NCBI GenBank assembly: GCA_016841905.1
Contig: JAENYF010000017.1
Coordinates: 1 to 59,757, forward strand
Origin: Desulfoscipio geothermicus
Lineage (GTDB): Bacteria; Bacillota; Desulfotomaculia; Desulfotomaculales; Desulfallaceae
DNA length: 59,757 bases
Direction: 5' to 3'
The translations under genes were made by a program, and so were the position numbers. The notes under the pieces are model-generated. The model ran no database searches and was not told the origin of the DNA. It worked only from the letters and a program-made list of their open reading frames with translations. Below, one piece after another: positions 34,948 to 43,415 of the stretch (position 1 is the stretch's first letter; every line of letters begins with the position of its first letter).

Positions 34948-35626
34948 TGATTAACACCCCCAAGCTGGCCGCAATTACTGTAGCAATAATAATATTAAAC
35001 ATATTTTCCATAGCATCAGGCATGAGATAACCAATGAGCAAACAAAAAAAAGCGGAAGCTAAGGCCACAATAACGTCTGATTTATCTTTGAGCATAAAAA
35101 TTAATAGACAGGTATACATCGCCGGTAAGGCAAAATCCAGGCCCAAATGATCAGTATTGCCAATATAACCACCCAGGACGGCTCCCAATAGTGTACTGGC
35201 GATCCAACCAAGGTGTGCGCTTAGATTTAGTCCGGCCATATAAGAAGCAGTCGGCGCATGCTCCTGATAACGGTTCATTGCTACTGCATAGGTCTCATCA
35301 GTCAAGCCATAGGATAACAGACTGCCAAGGGTAGTTGGCACGTGCCCCTTAAGGTAGGGTACCAGCGATGTAGAAAATAGTAAGTACCTTAAATTTAATA
35401 AAACATTAGCCATAATAATAGTGAATATTGCCCCACCTGCTTGTATGATACCGATGGCTACATATTGTCCGGCTCCGGTAAAACACAGAATCGACATTGT
35501 TGTAGCTTGTAAAATGGACATTCCTGCCTCATTGGCCAGCACCCCAAAGGCAAAACCAAGCGGTAAATAGCCCAAAATGATAGGGATTGAGTCTTTGATG
35601 CCTTGTTGAAGTTCATGCTTTTGCAT
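34934..35626 (-). CDS. azlC: Branched-chain amino acid export subunit AzlC
   Basis: A 230-aa membrane protein, the large AzlC subunit. The family signature GYLPLGFAFGVLANEAGMSI near the start, FTGAGQYVAIGIIQAG and LLSYGLTDETYAVAMNRYQ are clear. It exports branched-chain amino acids or analogues together with AzlD. ATG 35626 is preferred (GGAG at 7 bp) over an in-frame start at 35647. No Lrp-type regulator is adjacent. Confidence 0.92.
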   Translation of the reverse strand: MQKHELQQGIKDSIPIILGYLPLGFAFGVLANEAGMSILQATTMSILCFTGAGQYVAIGIIQAGGAIFTIIMANVLLNLRYLLFSTSLVPYLKGHVPTTLGSLLSYGLTDETYAVAMNRYQEHAPTASYMAGLNLSAHLGWIASTLLGAVLGGYIGNTDHLGLDFALPAMYTCLLIFMLKDKSDVIVALASAFFCLLIGYLMPDAMENMFNIIIATVIAASLGVLISERD

Positions 35627-35888
35627 AGGTGTCTCCGTCCGTGTCAAGAGATAGCTCCAGGTGTTGATGGTTACTATAATTATATCATGTGGGAAGCCCT
35701 GTTAACTTAAACAGGTAAGTATAATAATTTAAATCCAGAGAATAACAAGGTATTAATAATTATATTAATCGACCTTAGATGGATTATAATTCATTTTTTT
35801 GCTTTAATAAAAAGATCTCGTGTGTTAATTGTTGAATATACTTAAATGAGGACGGAGCAATCACGGTTATAAATTAAGTGGGCGAACC

Positions 35889-36212
35889 ATGCTTAATTTA
35901 GGTGAAGAGGTACGCCGCAGGGCGGAAAAGTGTTTTAATGATGGTTATGACTGTGCCCAGGCAGTGGCTTTAAGCAATATTGAAATGTTTATCGGCAGAC
36001 AGGTGGTGTTGCGCTGGCTTTGGGCACGGGATGAATTCCGGATGTGCTTGTAGTGCTGTTTCCGGAAGTGTGCTGGCCATTGGCTTATTACTGGGGGATC
36101 CGATTGTTAAAGGATTTGACCAGACAATTAGTAAACTTATTAATTTTTTCTTCATAATCTTTACCGAATCCTGCTTTCTTCAGGAAATACAATGTCAGGC
36201 CAACGTATCCTT
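35889..36212 (+). pseudogene. C_GCAxxG_C_C family protein, frameshifted
   Basis: A three-piece remnant of the C_GCAxxG_C_C (redox-active Cys) family. The frame at 35889 gives GEEVRRRAEKCFNDGYDCAQAV. A +1 shift near 35990 leads to FGHGMNSGCACSAVSGSVLA and IGLLLGDPIVKGFDQTISKL. A further shift near 36175 gives FRKYNVRPTYP and a stop at about 36212. The order and motifs match the family (C...GCSCGAVSGA-like). So the gene is dead unless the shifts are sequencing errors. Confidence 0.75.
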
Positions 36213-36356
36213 AAGAATAATCTCCTGTTGTTTCAGTCCTGTAAAAATGTTTTTCGTGTCTTAGCGATTTCTTATACCAGCACTTAATCAAAGATAATCC
36301 AATATTGCCTATGTGCAGCGAAATTATACTTGGTTATATACGTGAGGCAAATTGTG

Positions 36357-36602
36357 GTGGATAATAAAATTCCTCTATTGTTAAAAAAACAATTGGTACT
36401 TGCTGCACTTGTTGGGGCAAGCATAAACCATATGGAAGGGGCAACATCTTAGCTTATATCGGTATTGCTTTTTAACAGTCCCAAAATGGTGCTACCGGCT
36501 GCGTAGCATGAACCTGAACAAAACAAACCCGACATACAACCAGTACCAAAGCCGGAGCCACAACCGGAGACACAGCCAGACCTCACACTAAGTTCGGGGT
36601 GA
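36357..36602 (+). pseudogene. Putative secreted proline-rich protein remnant with two in-frame TAG stops
   Basis: Frame from GTG 36357 with GAGG upstream reads VDNKIPLLLKKQLVLAALVG (signal-like) to a TAG after 31 codons, continues in frame to a second TAG after 17 more, and then encodes a Pro/Glu/Gln tail (PVPKPEPQPETQPD) ending in TGA at 36600-36602. It looks like a decayed gene for an exported protein with a proline-rich linker. Confidence 0.4.
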
Positions 36603-36734
36603 GCGAAAACGAAAACCTGTGAATAAAGCTCTCGTTGGGAGCTTAGCAAGACATTAAAAAAAACAGCCATGCCCGCAAATGCCAACAGGTCAAGATGGCA
36701 TAGCTAATAAAGAGCCCGCATAAGCTTACGATTA

Positions 36735-36946
36735 TTACCTGGTTATGCTGCCATTTAGTATGATAGACCATATCCAGTAGAGAGCGGCGGGGATGATTAA
36801 TAACATATAGACAGGGAACAGTGGCGTATGCAAAAAGGCATTCATTAGAGGGTTATATTCCTTGATCCGTGGCTAACAGCCCAGGTGGTGGCTGCGTAAT
36901 CGATGACGTTTAATACTGCCAAGCCAATGAGGATATGACGCAGCAT
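36735..36946 (-). pseudogene. DUF5658-like small membrane protein, single frameshift
   Basis: From ATG 36946 (AGGAGGAT upstream) the frame gives MLRHILIGLAVLNVIDYAAT and TWAVSHG, then stops. Shifting frame near 36865 restores IKEYNPLMNAFLHTPLFPVY, LLIIPAALYW and a stop at 36735-36737. The combined product of about 70 aa matches the DUF5658 pattern (an N-terminal helix with LN.ID, HG..E.NP, and a second helix). A single missing base in GGATCAAGG would explain it. It is either a very recent pseudogene or a sequencing error. Confidence 0.75.
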
Positions 36947-37363
36947 AGCATCATCCTCCTTATTGCATTGCATTAATTTATGGTAATAAATAATATTATT
37001 TTTTAAACCATTTACTAGCCAAGCTAATTTTTGTATAAAATAGTTGGGCAAGGCATAATAATATACAGTAATATTCATTTTTCCCCGGAGTAACTGCCGG
37101 GGATTTGTTTTTAATAAAATGGTTATGAACGGTTGAGCCATAGCTTCCTTTTTTTAAAACATAGTAAATTATGTCAAGCTATCTACATGTCTATTTTAGG
37201 TCATAATGCTGAGTATTATCATAAAACACCAGCCTTATGGCAGGCGCTAATAATTTACCTGACATTATTGTTTTATTATTTGCTCATACTTGTAGCACAA
37301 CCAGTATCCGTATAGCACTTTATAGGTAAACATATAATGTTATACATAAGGGGGATCATCATA

Positions 37364-38218
37364 ATGTCACATTGCCTTTCCATTGGTGCTGCGCACCATC
37401 AAGAATTGCTTAAAGATTCTCTGGGCAAGGAACTAAGGGCGCTTAAAAACCAAGGTCTGGATGTGCGTATGGAGGAAAGCCCAGTTGGCAGCCTAACATT
37501 TTTAGCTTGCAGCGTTTCAGGCAGTGAACAGCTAGAACCGGTTTTCAAGCACCAAATAGCGGGTGTGATTGCCGATTTAATTACCAGCAAGTGGAAGGAT
37601 AAGCTGCTTAAGGATATCATTAGAAACAATTATTACTATTTTGATGAAGAGGAAAAGGTCACTATTTATGATTATGCCCAGAAAAAATTAAATCATAATG
37701 AAAGAAGTAGGGAAAAGAATAAACTGTGGATACTGCGCCGGCTGATCGAATATTTAAATTTTAACAGTAATCTGGTGATTGACGGTTTTGTTCGCTTCCG
37801 GCTTAAGGAATATGTTAACGATCTATATGATGTAGCCGATCAAGCGGTGGATGATTTTTTAAGTGAAAGGGAATATCATGAATTTATCCAGTTGTTGAGG
37901 TATTTCGTGGACATTCAAGATCCTCGGGCAGAACTGGTCAATGTGGTGTTGCGTCCCAGTGGTGTATTTAAATTATACGACGAAAAAGGCCAGGTTATTA
38001 ATAGTGACTATTTAAAGGATTTTATGGTTGAGCTGGCCGAAAATGAAATTAATTATGAGGATTTACTAGTCAGTGCTTTGATCACGATCGCTCCAAGAAA
38101 AATCACGGTGCATTTGGGAAACGACGATTTTCCAGCTAGTACCCTGGAAACTATTTGCCAGGTGTTTGCTGAGCGGGTTTCTAAATGCCAGGGCTGCTCG
38201 CTCTGCCGGCAGCAATAA
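37364..38218 (+). CDS. ytxC: Sporulation protein YtxC
   Basis: A 284-aa soluble protein of the YtxC family, conserved in spore formers and often beside thrS as here. Features: SHCLSIGAAHHQELLKDSLG at the start, a YFDEEEKVTIYDYAQKKL segment, RLIEYLNFNSNLVIDGFVRF and a Cys-rich C-terminus CQGCSLCRQQ. The role in sporulation is not worked out. ATG 37364 is used because AAGGGGGAT lies 8 bp ahead. A more distal ATG at 37337 has no good ribosome binding site. Confidence 0.85.
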   Translation: MSHCLSIGAAHHQELLKDSLGKELRALKNQGLDVRMEESPVGSLTFLACSVSGSEQLEPVFKHQIAGVIADLITSKWKDKLLKDIIRNNYYYFDEEEKVTIYDYAQKKLNHNERSREKNKLWILRRLIEYLNFNSNLVIDGFVRFRLKEYVNDLYDVADQAVDDFLSEREYHEFIQLLRYFVDIQDPRAELVNVVLRPSGVFKLYDEKGQVINSDYLKDFMVELAENEINYEDLLVSALITIAPRKITVHLGNDDFPASTLETICQVFAERVSKCQGCSLCRQQ

Positions 38219-38227
38219 TTTACGCCG

Positions 38228-38256
38228 TTGACAATAAGCAGGGAGTTAAATATAAT
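38228..38256 (+). promoter_or_regulatory. Consensus promoter for thrS
   Basis: TTGACA (38228-38233) and TATAAT (38251-38256) with a 17-bp spacer, about 35 bp before the T-box Stem I. Confidence 0.85.
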
Positions 38257-38284
38257 AATTAATGTATAATGATTTGCAATAGCA

Positions 38285-38535
38285 GTAAAAATGTTATGAT
38301 GAGGAAAAGTAAACTCTGGCCGATTCCCAGAGAGAGGGTGACAGTGGCTGGAAGCACCTTTGAATGCGGGGAGTTGAAAACCACCTTTAAACAGCTGTAT
38401 GGAAACCATAGTAAATACAGCCGGTCGGCACCGTTACACGCCTTTTAAGTGAACCTTACGAGGTTTAAATCAGGGTGGAACCGTGGGATAAACAACCCGC
38501 CCCTGGCAGGAGCATGCCGGGGGCTTTTATTTTTC
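38285..38535 (+). promoter_or_regulatory. T-box leader of thrS (specifier ACC)
   Basis: A tRNA-sensing riboswitch. The T-box antiterminator core AGGGTGGAACCGTGGG lies at 38472-38487. The terminator pairs CCCCTGGCA (38500-38508) with TGCCGGGGG (38515-38523), then a T-run. Stem I carries AGAGAGGGTGACAG and CTGGAAGC. The likely specifier is ACC at 38380-38382 followed by A, a Thr codon, in agreement with the downstream gene. Uncharged tRNA-Thr should favour read-through. Confidence 0.93.
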
Positions 38536-38571
38536 AGCATTCGCTATTTAATGAAAGGGGTATCTGCAAAA

Positions 38572-40482
38572 ATGGTTAACGTAACGTTAAAAGATGGTTC
38601 AGTACGCAGTTATGCATCTGGAACATCTTTATTAGAAATGGCCTATAACATTAGCTCCAGACTAGCCAAGGAAGCATTGGTTGCCAGGGTTAACGGTAAA
38701 TTAACTGACTTAAATGAAAAAATCGAACAAGACTGTGAGGTTGAATTTCTAACCTTTGACAGCGAAGAAGGTAAGAAGGTTTTTCGGCATAGTGCCTCAC
38801 ATGTACTGGCTCAGGCCGTACAGAGGCTGTATCCTGGCACCAAGCTGGCGATCGGCCCGGCCATTGCCAATGGTTTTTATTATGATTTTGACAAAGAGCA
38901 AAGCTTCACGCCAGAGCAACTGGCCAATATCGAAGCAGAAATGGATAAGATCATTAAAGAAGATTTGGCCTTTGGTAGGGCAGAGCTGTCCCGTGAAGGC
39001 GCCCTACGTAAATTTAATGAGCGGGGAGAGCAGTATAAAGCAGAGTTAATCGAAGATTTGCCGGAGGACGCGGTGATTTCCTGTTACCAGCAAGGTGATT
39101 TCGAGGATCTATGTGCCGGCCCGCATGTGCCCTCAACCGGACGACTGAAGGCCCTGAAACTGCTCAGCGTGGCCGGGGCTTACTGGCGTGGTAGTGAACA
39201 CAACAAAATGCTGCAGCGTATATATGGCACCGCATTCCCCAAAAAATCACAGCTGGAAGAGCACCTGCATCGCTTGGAAGAAGCTAAACGTAGGGATCAT
39301 CGCAAGCTGGGGGCGGAACTAGACTTGTTCAGTATTCATGAGGAAGGCCCCGGGTTCCCCTTTTTCCATCCCAAGGGCATGATCCTGCGCAATGAGCTGG
39401 AAAAATTTTGGCATGAAGAGCATAAAAAGCGGGGCTATGACGAAATACGCTCGCCGATAATCTTAAACCAGTCGCTGTGGGAGCAAAGCGGGCACTGGGA
39501 CCATTACCGGGAGAATATGTATTTTACCCGTATCGATGAAAATGACTATGCGATCAAGCCGATGAATTGCCCGGGCAGTATGCTGATTTACAGGATCCGG
39601 CCGCATAGTTATCGCGAGCTGCCCATTCGCATGGCCGAGCTGGGGCTGGTCCACCGGCACGAGCTTTCCGGAGTGCTGCACGGGTTAATGCGGGTGCGCT
39701 GCTTTACCCAGGATGATGCGCATATCTTTATGCTGCCTACACAGATAAAAGATGAAATATTAGGCGTTATTGATTTAATCAATGATTTTTACCAGGTATT
39801 TGGCTTTAAATATCACGTGGAGCTATCTACCAAACCGGTAAAAGCAATGGGTTCCGAAGAAATGTGGGAATTGGCCACGAGTACTTTGCAGGAGGCCCTG
39901 GAGGTCCGCGGCCTGCCTTACAAAATTAATGCAGGGGACGGCGCTTTTTACGGGCCCAAGATTGATTTCCATTTAGAGGATTGCCTGGGTCGAACCTGGC
40001 AGTGCGGCACTATTCAATTAGACTTCCAAATGCCTGAAAAATTTGACCTTACTTATGTTGGCGAAGATGGCCTAAAGCATCGCCCGGTTATGATTCACCG
40101 GGTTGTGTTTGGCAGTATCGAGCGGTTTATTGGTATTCTCACCGAGCATTTTGCCGGAGCTTTCCCAGCCTGGCTGGCCCCGGTGCAAGTGAAGGTGCTG
40201 CCCATTACCGACCGGCACCTGGAATATGCTCATAAGGTCGTGGCTATGCTTGCGCAAAAAGATATCCGGGTGGAACTGGATGCCCGTAATGAAAAGGTCA
40301 ATTATAAAATTAGAGAAGCTCAGGCGCAAAAAATACCCTACATGTTGGTGGTAGGCGATCGGGAATCCGAGACAGGGGCAGTGGCGGTACGCCACCGCAG
40401 CCAGGGTGATCTAGGAGCAGTGCAGCTGGAACAATTTGTCAAGGCTCTGGTGCAGGAAATTAATAGTAGAGAGTGTAAATAA
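38572..40482 (+). CDS. thrS: Threonyl-tRNA synthetase
   Basis: A 636-aa class II synthetase charging tRNA-Thr. Order: TGS domain (1-62, VNVTLKDGSVRSYASGTSLL), editing domain with HSASHVLAQAV and the usual Cys/His pocket, catalytic core with MNCPGSMLIY and GLMRVRCFTQDDAHIF, and the anticodon-binding domain (APVQVKVLPITDRHLEYA). The longer in-frame ORF from 38449 runs through the T-box leader. I place the start at ATG 38572, with AAAGGGG 11 bp ahead. ATG 38551 is an alternative. Confidence 0.96.
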   Translation: MVNVTLKDGSVRSYASGTSLLEMAYNISSRLAKEALVARVNGKLTDLNEKIEQDCEVEFLTFDSEEGKKVFRHSASHVLAQAVQRLYPGTKLAIGPAIANGFYYDFDKEQSFTPEQLANIEAEMDKIIKEDLAFGRAELSREGALRKFNERGEQYKAELIEDLPEDAVISCYQQGDFEDLCAGPHVPSTGRLKALKLLSVAGAYWRGSEHNKMLQRIYGTAFPKKSQLEEHLHRLEEAKRRDHRKLGAELDLFSIHEEGPGFPFFHPKGMILRNELEKFWHEEHKKRGYDEIRSPIILNQSLWEQSGHWDHYRENMYFTRIDENDYAIKPMNCPGSMLIYRIRPHSYRELPIRMAELGLVHRHELSGVLHGLMRVRCFTQDDAHIFMLPTQIKDEILGVIDLINDFYQVFGFKYHVELSTKPVKAMGSEEMWELATSTLQEALEVRGLPYKINAGDGAFYGPKIDFHLEDCLGRTWQCGTIQLDFQMPEKFDLTYVGEDGLKHRPVMIHRVVFGSIERFIGILTEHFAGAFPAWLAPVQVKVLPITDRHLEYAHKVVAMLAQKDIRVELDARNEKVNYKIREAQAQKIPYMLVVGDRESETGAVAVRHRSQGDLGAVQLEQFVKALVQEINSRECK

Positions 40483-40515
40483 GCTATGTAACAGTGTTCC
40501 CAATTGACAGGAAAG

Positions 40516-40544
40516 TTGACGGTTCTTATTGGATGTGTTATAAT
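40516..40544 (+). promoter_or_regulatory. Promoter of the infC operon
   Basis: TTGACG (40516-40521) and TATAAT (40539-40544) with a 17-bp spacer, just upstream of the L20-type leader. Confidence 0.8.
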
Positions 40545-40570
40545 AAGCCATAAACTGTATATATTGAATA

Positions 40571-40700
40571 CCAAAGCAGAAGCTACTCGCTTCTCACCCA
40601 GTAACACCCCAAGGGATTGTTTAAGGGTTAACGTGAACTATCGTAAATGTTGATATGTTTTCGGTAATAATTTGGCGGGTGCATGCACCCGCTTTTTTAA
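40571..40700 (+). promoter_or_regulatory. infC-rpmI-rplT leader (L20-type) with terminator
   Basis: An AGAAGC-TACTC-GCTTCT hairpin at 40578-40594 followed by CACCC resembles the L20-binding leader of Firmicutes, in which L20 represses the operon by promoting termination. The leader ends in a perfect hairpin GCGGGTGCATGCACCCGC at 40675-40692 with TTTTTT. Family assignment is by position and resemblance. Confidence 0.8.
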
Positions 40701-40720
40701 TTTATAGGGAGGTGAGATTT

Positions 40721-41239
40721 ATTTCTAGGGACCATCGGATAAATGAAAATATTCGGGTCAAAGAAATTAGAGTGGTGGATGAAGACGGTAACCAACTGGG
40801 TGTGCTGTCTACACGCGAGGCACTTAAGCTGGCGGAGGAAAAACAGTTGGATCTGGTTGAAATAGCGCCACAGGCCAAGCCGCCGGTTTGCCGGATTATG
40901 GATTACGGCAAATTTAAGTTTGAACAAGGCAAACGGGAGAAAGAAGCCAGGAAAAATCAGCGTATCATCAATGTCAAAGAAGTGAAGCTGAGACCAAATA
41001 TTGATGATCATGATTTTGACGTTAAGGCTAAAAACGCCATTCGTTTCTTAAAAGACGGTGATAAGGTTAAGTTAACCATTATGTTTCGTGGCCGGCAGAT
41101 CGTGCATCCCGATCTTGGCAAAAAACTTTTGCTCCGGATGGCGGAACAAGTCACTGAGCTGGCTAATGTGGAAAGACAGCCCAAGCTTGAGGGCAAAAAT
41201 ATGATTATGATTTTGGCACCCAAGCAGCAGCAAGAATAG
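40721..41239 (+). CDS. infC: Translation initiation factor IF-3, ATT start
   Basis: A 172-aa factor that binds the 30S subunit and checks start-codon pairing. [20 protein letters not shown] marks the N-terminus, with [20 protein letters not shown] and [20 protein letters not shown] the conserved core. The in-frame ORF opens at 40655, but the ribosome binding site AGGGAGGTG at 40706-40714 points to ATT at 40721, giving the usual length. An AUU start is the known autoregulatory choice in infC genes. First gene of the infC-rpmI-rplT operon. Confidence 0.95.
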   Translation: MSRDHRINENIRVKEIRVVDEDGNQLGVLSTREALKLAEEKQLDLVEIAPQAKPPVCRIMDYGKFKFEQGKREKEARKNQRIINVKEVKLRPNIDDHDFDVKAKNAIRFLKDGDKVKLTIMFRGRQIVHPDLGKKLLLRMAEQVTELANVERQPKLEGKNMIMILAPKQQQE

Positions 41240-41270
41240 TGCTATCTACAAGGAAGGAGTGAAGGTACCG

Positions 41271-41462
41271 ATGCCAAAAATCAAAACACATCGTGGTGCC
41301 GCAAAACGTTTTAAAAAGACGGGGACAGGTAAATTCAAGGGTTCGCATGCATTTCACAGTCATATTTTGGGGAAGAAGTCGGCCAAACGCAAGCGTAATC
41401 TGCGTAAGGCTGTTATGGTTGATAAAACTAATGAAGCTAAACTACAGCGTCTTCTCCCTTAA
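41271..41462 (+). CDS. rpmI: Ribosomal protein L35
   Basis: A 63-aa basic protein with the signature [20 protein letters not shown] and [13 protein letters not shown]. Part of the 50S subunit, between infC and rplT. ATG 41271 is preceded by AAGGAGTGAAGG. The in-frame start at 41259 overlaps that site. Confidence 0.97.
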   Translation: MPKIKTHRGAAKRFKKTGTGKFKGSHAFHSHILGKKSAKRKRNLRKAVMVDKTNEAKLQRLLP

Positions 41463-41501
41463 TCTAGTAAAAGTTTAGTCCGCAAAAAAGGAGGAATAAC
41501 C

Positions 41502-41861
41502 ATGCCACGGGCGAAGAGTAGTGTGGTTTCACGTAAAAGACACAAGAAGATTTTAAAACTGGCCAAGGGCTATAGGGGTTCAAAAAGCAAACTATTCCGG
41601 GTAGCCAATCAGCAGGTCATGAAGTCCTTGATGTACGCTTACCGGGACCGCAAAGCAAGAAAGCGTGATTTTAGGAGACTTTGGATTACCCGCATCAATG
41701 CCGCCGCACGGGATAACGGCATGTCTTACAACCGTTTCATCAATGGTTTGAAAAATGCTGGGGTAGATATTAACCGTAAAGTGCTGGCTGATTTGGCTGT
41801 GAATGACAGCAAGGCCTTTGGGCAGTTGGTAGAAATGGCTAAGAGTCAGGCGCATTCCTAA
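41502..41861 (+). CDS. rplT: Ribosomal protein L20
   Basis: A 119-aa 50S assembly protein, and by homology the repressor of this operon through the leader. It starts [20 protein letters not shown], and the 23S-binding core [20 protein letters not shown] is intact. AAAAGGAGG precedes the ATG. Confidence 0.97.
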   Translation: MPRAKSSVVSRKRHKKILKLAKGYRGSKSKLFRVANQQVMKSLMYAYRDRKARKRDFRRLWITRINAAARDNGMSYNRFINGLKNAGVDINRKVLADLAVNDSKAFGQLVEMAKSQAHS

Positions 41862-41918
41862 TTATATGTTGCGCCTACTTTTGCCATACGAGTTTAGTGT
41901 TATCAGTTAGCGGAAATG

Positions 41919-41955
41919 ATAAGCATGGCAGTTTTTAGACCATGCTTATTTTTAT
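41919..41955 (+). terminator. Terminator of the infC-rpmI-rplT operon
   Basis: ATAAGCATGG (41919-41928) pairs with CCATGCTTAT (41940-41949), followed by TTTTTAT. Confidence 0.88.
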
Positions 41956-42012
41956 ACTTTAGGAAATATGCTTGTCATATTTATGGCAAGCGCTAAGCAA
42001 TTAAAGTACTGA

Positions 42013-42054
42013 AAGCGCGCGCATAGGGAACCGAAAATGGGCGCGCTTCTTCTT
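42013..42054 (+). terminator. Hairpin ahead of the trmH-type gene
   Basis: AAGCGCGC (42013-42020) pairs with GCGCGCTT (42041-42048), followed by CTTCTTCTTG. It could be a second terminator or an attenuator in the methyltransferase leader. The U-tract is weak. Confidence 0.45.
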
Positions 42055-42081
42055 GTTTGTTTGGGGGGACACTCAAAGCAA

Positions 42082-42885
42082 ATGCTACAAAGTAAGCAAA
42101 ATTTGCATATAAAATATGTGCGCCGCTTGGCTCAGCGCAAATTCCGAGAGCAGGAAGGAAAATTTATCATTGAAGGGGTGCGTTTCCTGGAGGAGGCAGT
42201 GCAGGAAAACTGGCCTCTAGAACTGGTAATGCATACTCCTGGAATAACTGTGCAGTACCGGGCCGGCCAGTTGCTGGAGACTTTGGCCCGGCAGAGCGTG
42301 CCTCTCTTGGCTGTGGATGATTCGCTGTTCCGAGAATTAGCGGATACCGAATCGCCTCAGGGGATGCTGGCAGTAGCTCGGGTACCGGAGGGACTGGAGG
42401 TGGCCCCGAGGATTTGGGCTACACAGGGCCGAGATTTGATGGTGCTGGTGGATGGTATCCGGGATCCGGGCAATTTGGGCACTGTGATCCGCTGCGCTGA
42501 TGCTGCCGGGGCGGGTGGTGTGCTTCTGCTCAAGGGTTCCGTAGACCCGTATAATCCTAAAACACTGCGCTCGACGATGGGCTCTATATTTCATGTACCT
42601 GTGATGCCCGTAGGTGAACCGGACAGGTTGCTTTCACAGATGCCTGGTGCCGGTTGGCGCTTAGTGGTTGGTGAGCCCGGTGCCGGTAAGCTGATCCACC
42701 AGTGTGACTTGACAGGCCGGGTGGTGCTGGCTGTGGGCAGTGAGGCTGACGGTGTATCCGGCGCAGTACGTCAGGCAGCTTGGGAAAAAGTACGTATACC
42801 TATGCCAGGACGGGCAGAATCGTTGAATGCTGGAGTGGCTGCCGGAATAATGCTTTATGAGGCGGTTCGTCAGAGAACCCTTTAA
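42082..42885 (+). CDS. TrmH/SpoU-family RNA 2'-O-methyltransferase
   Basis: A 267-aa SPOUT (trefoil-knot) methyltransferase that transfers a methyl group from S-adenosylmethionine to a ribose of rRNA or tRNA. An N-terminal substrate-binding domain (LAQRKFREQEGKFIIEGVRF) precedes the catalytic domain with motif 1 DGIRDPGNLGTVIRCADAAG, motif 2 LAVGSEADGVSGAVRQA and motif 3 IPMPGRAESLNAGVAAGIML. ATG 42082 is chosen since GGGGGGA lies 12 bp ahead. The upstream start at 42037 lies in the hairpin. The target nucleotide is unknown. Confidence 0.92.
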   Translation: MLQSKQNLHIKYVRRLAQRKFREQEGKFIIEGVRFLEEAVQENWPLELVMHTPGITVQYRAGQLLETLARQSVPLLAVDDSLFRELADTESPQGMLAVARVPEGLEVAPRIWATQGRDLMVLVDGIRDPGNLGTVIRCADAAGAGGVLLLKGSVDPYNPKTLRSTMGSIFHVPVMPVGEPDRLLSQMPGAGWRLVVGEPGAGKLIHQCDLTGRVVLAVGSEADGVSGAVRQAAWEKVRIPMPGRAESLNAGVAAGIMLYEAVRQRTL

Positions 42886-42893
42886 AAGCTTAC

Positions 42894-42922
42894 TTGTTTT
42901 CAAAACTGCCATATGATATAAT
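42894..42922 (+). promoter_or_regulatory. Promoter between the methyltransferase gene and the pheS leader
   Basis: TTGTTT (42894-42899) and TATAAT (42917-42922) with a 17-bp spacer. Transcription would begin near 42929. Confidence 0.55.
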
Positions 42923-42961
42923 CTTTTCAATTAAAGGTCCCCAAAAAATATGGGAAAGGTT

Positions 42962-42992
42962 GTGGTTAAAGTGTTTTTAACCGCCGATTTTT
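42962..42992 (+). terminator. Intrinsic terminator upstream of the pheS T-box
   Basis: GTGGTTAAA (42962-42970) pairs with TTTAACCGC (42976-42984) around a 5-nt loop, followed by CGA and eight T residues. It lies only about 35 bp past the predicted start of transcription at 42929. Confidence 0.8.
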
Positions 42993-43094
42993 TTTGGAGG
43001 CTGTTTGAAGCAACGGGTTCCATCCGGGCATATATGCTTTATAGAAGACTTGCTGTCCACTAGTGCACCAATAATTAATTGCAGATAATAAACG

Positions 43095-43352
43095 GTTATG
43101 AAGGGGATAAGTAAGCGGCTTTTTGCCTGCCAGGGAAATGAGGCCATAGACTGGAAGCCTCATTAAGTGCTAATTCCGCTCAAATTCACCCCGGAACTGC
43201 AGCTGAACTTTTTTAGTAGGTGTAGCCGGATTCTCGCCGTTACCGGGAGCCAGGCCGATAATAACTATGGCTCGGGTTAAGTGGTTGAGCTTTTTATGCA
43301 CTAAATTAGGGTGGTACCGCGGATTATTCCGTCCCTTGGGGCGGTTTTTTAT
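43095..43352 (+). promoter_or_regulatory. T-box leader of pheST (specifier TTC)
   Basis: The T-box core AGGGTGGTACCGCGG lies at 43308-43322. The terminator CCGTCCC (43329-43335) pairs with GGGGCGG (43338-43344), followed by TTTTTT. Stem I has AGTAAGCGG, AGGGAAATGAGG and CTGGAAGC. The likely specifier TTC at 43185-43187 is followed by A and decodes Phe, which matches the downstream pheS and pheT genes. Confidence 0.93.
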
Positions 43353-43415
43353 TTTGTCTACATAAGGTGGGAATAATAGGCGCAATTGCTATTTATTTAG
43401 AGGGGGGATTAATAT

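Noticed and set aside
36845-37141. 98-codon minus-strand ORF taken as one protein
   Set aside because: Only its last 33 codons are real, the start of the DUF5658-like gene from ATG 36946. The rest is upstream non-coding sequence.
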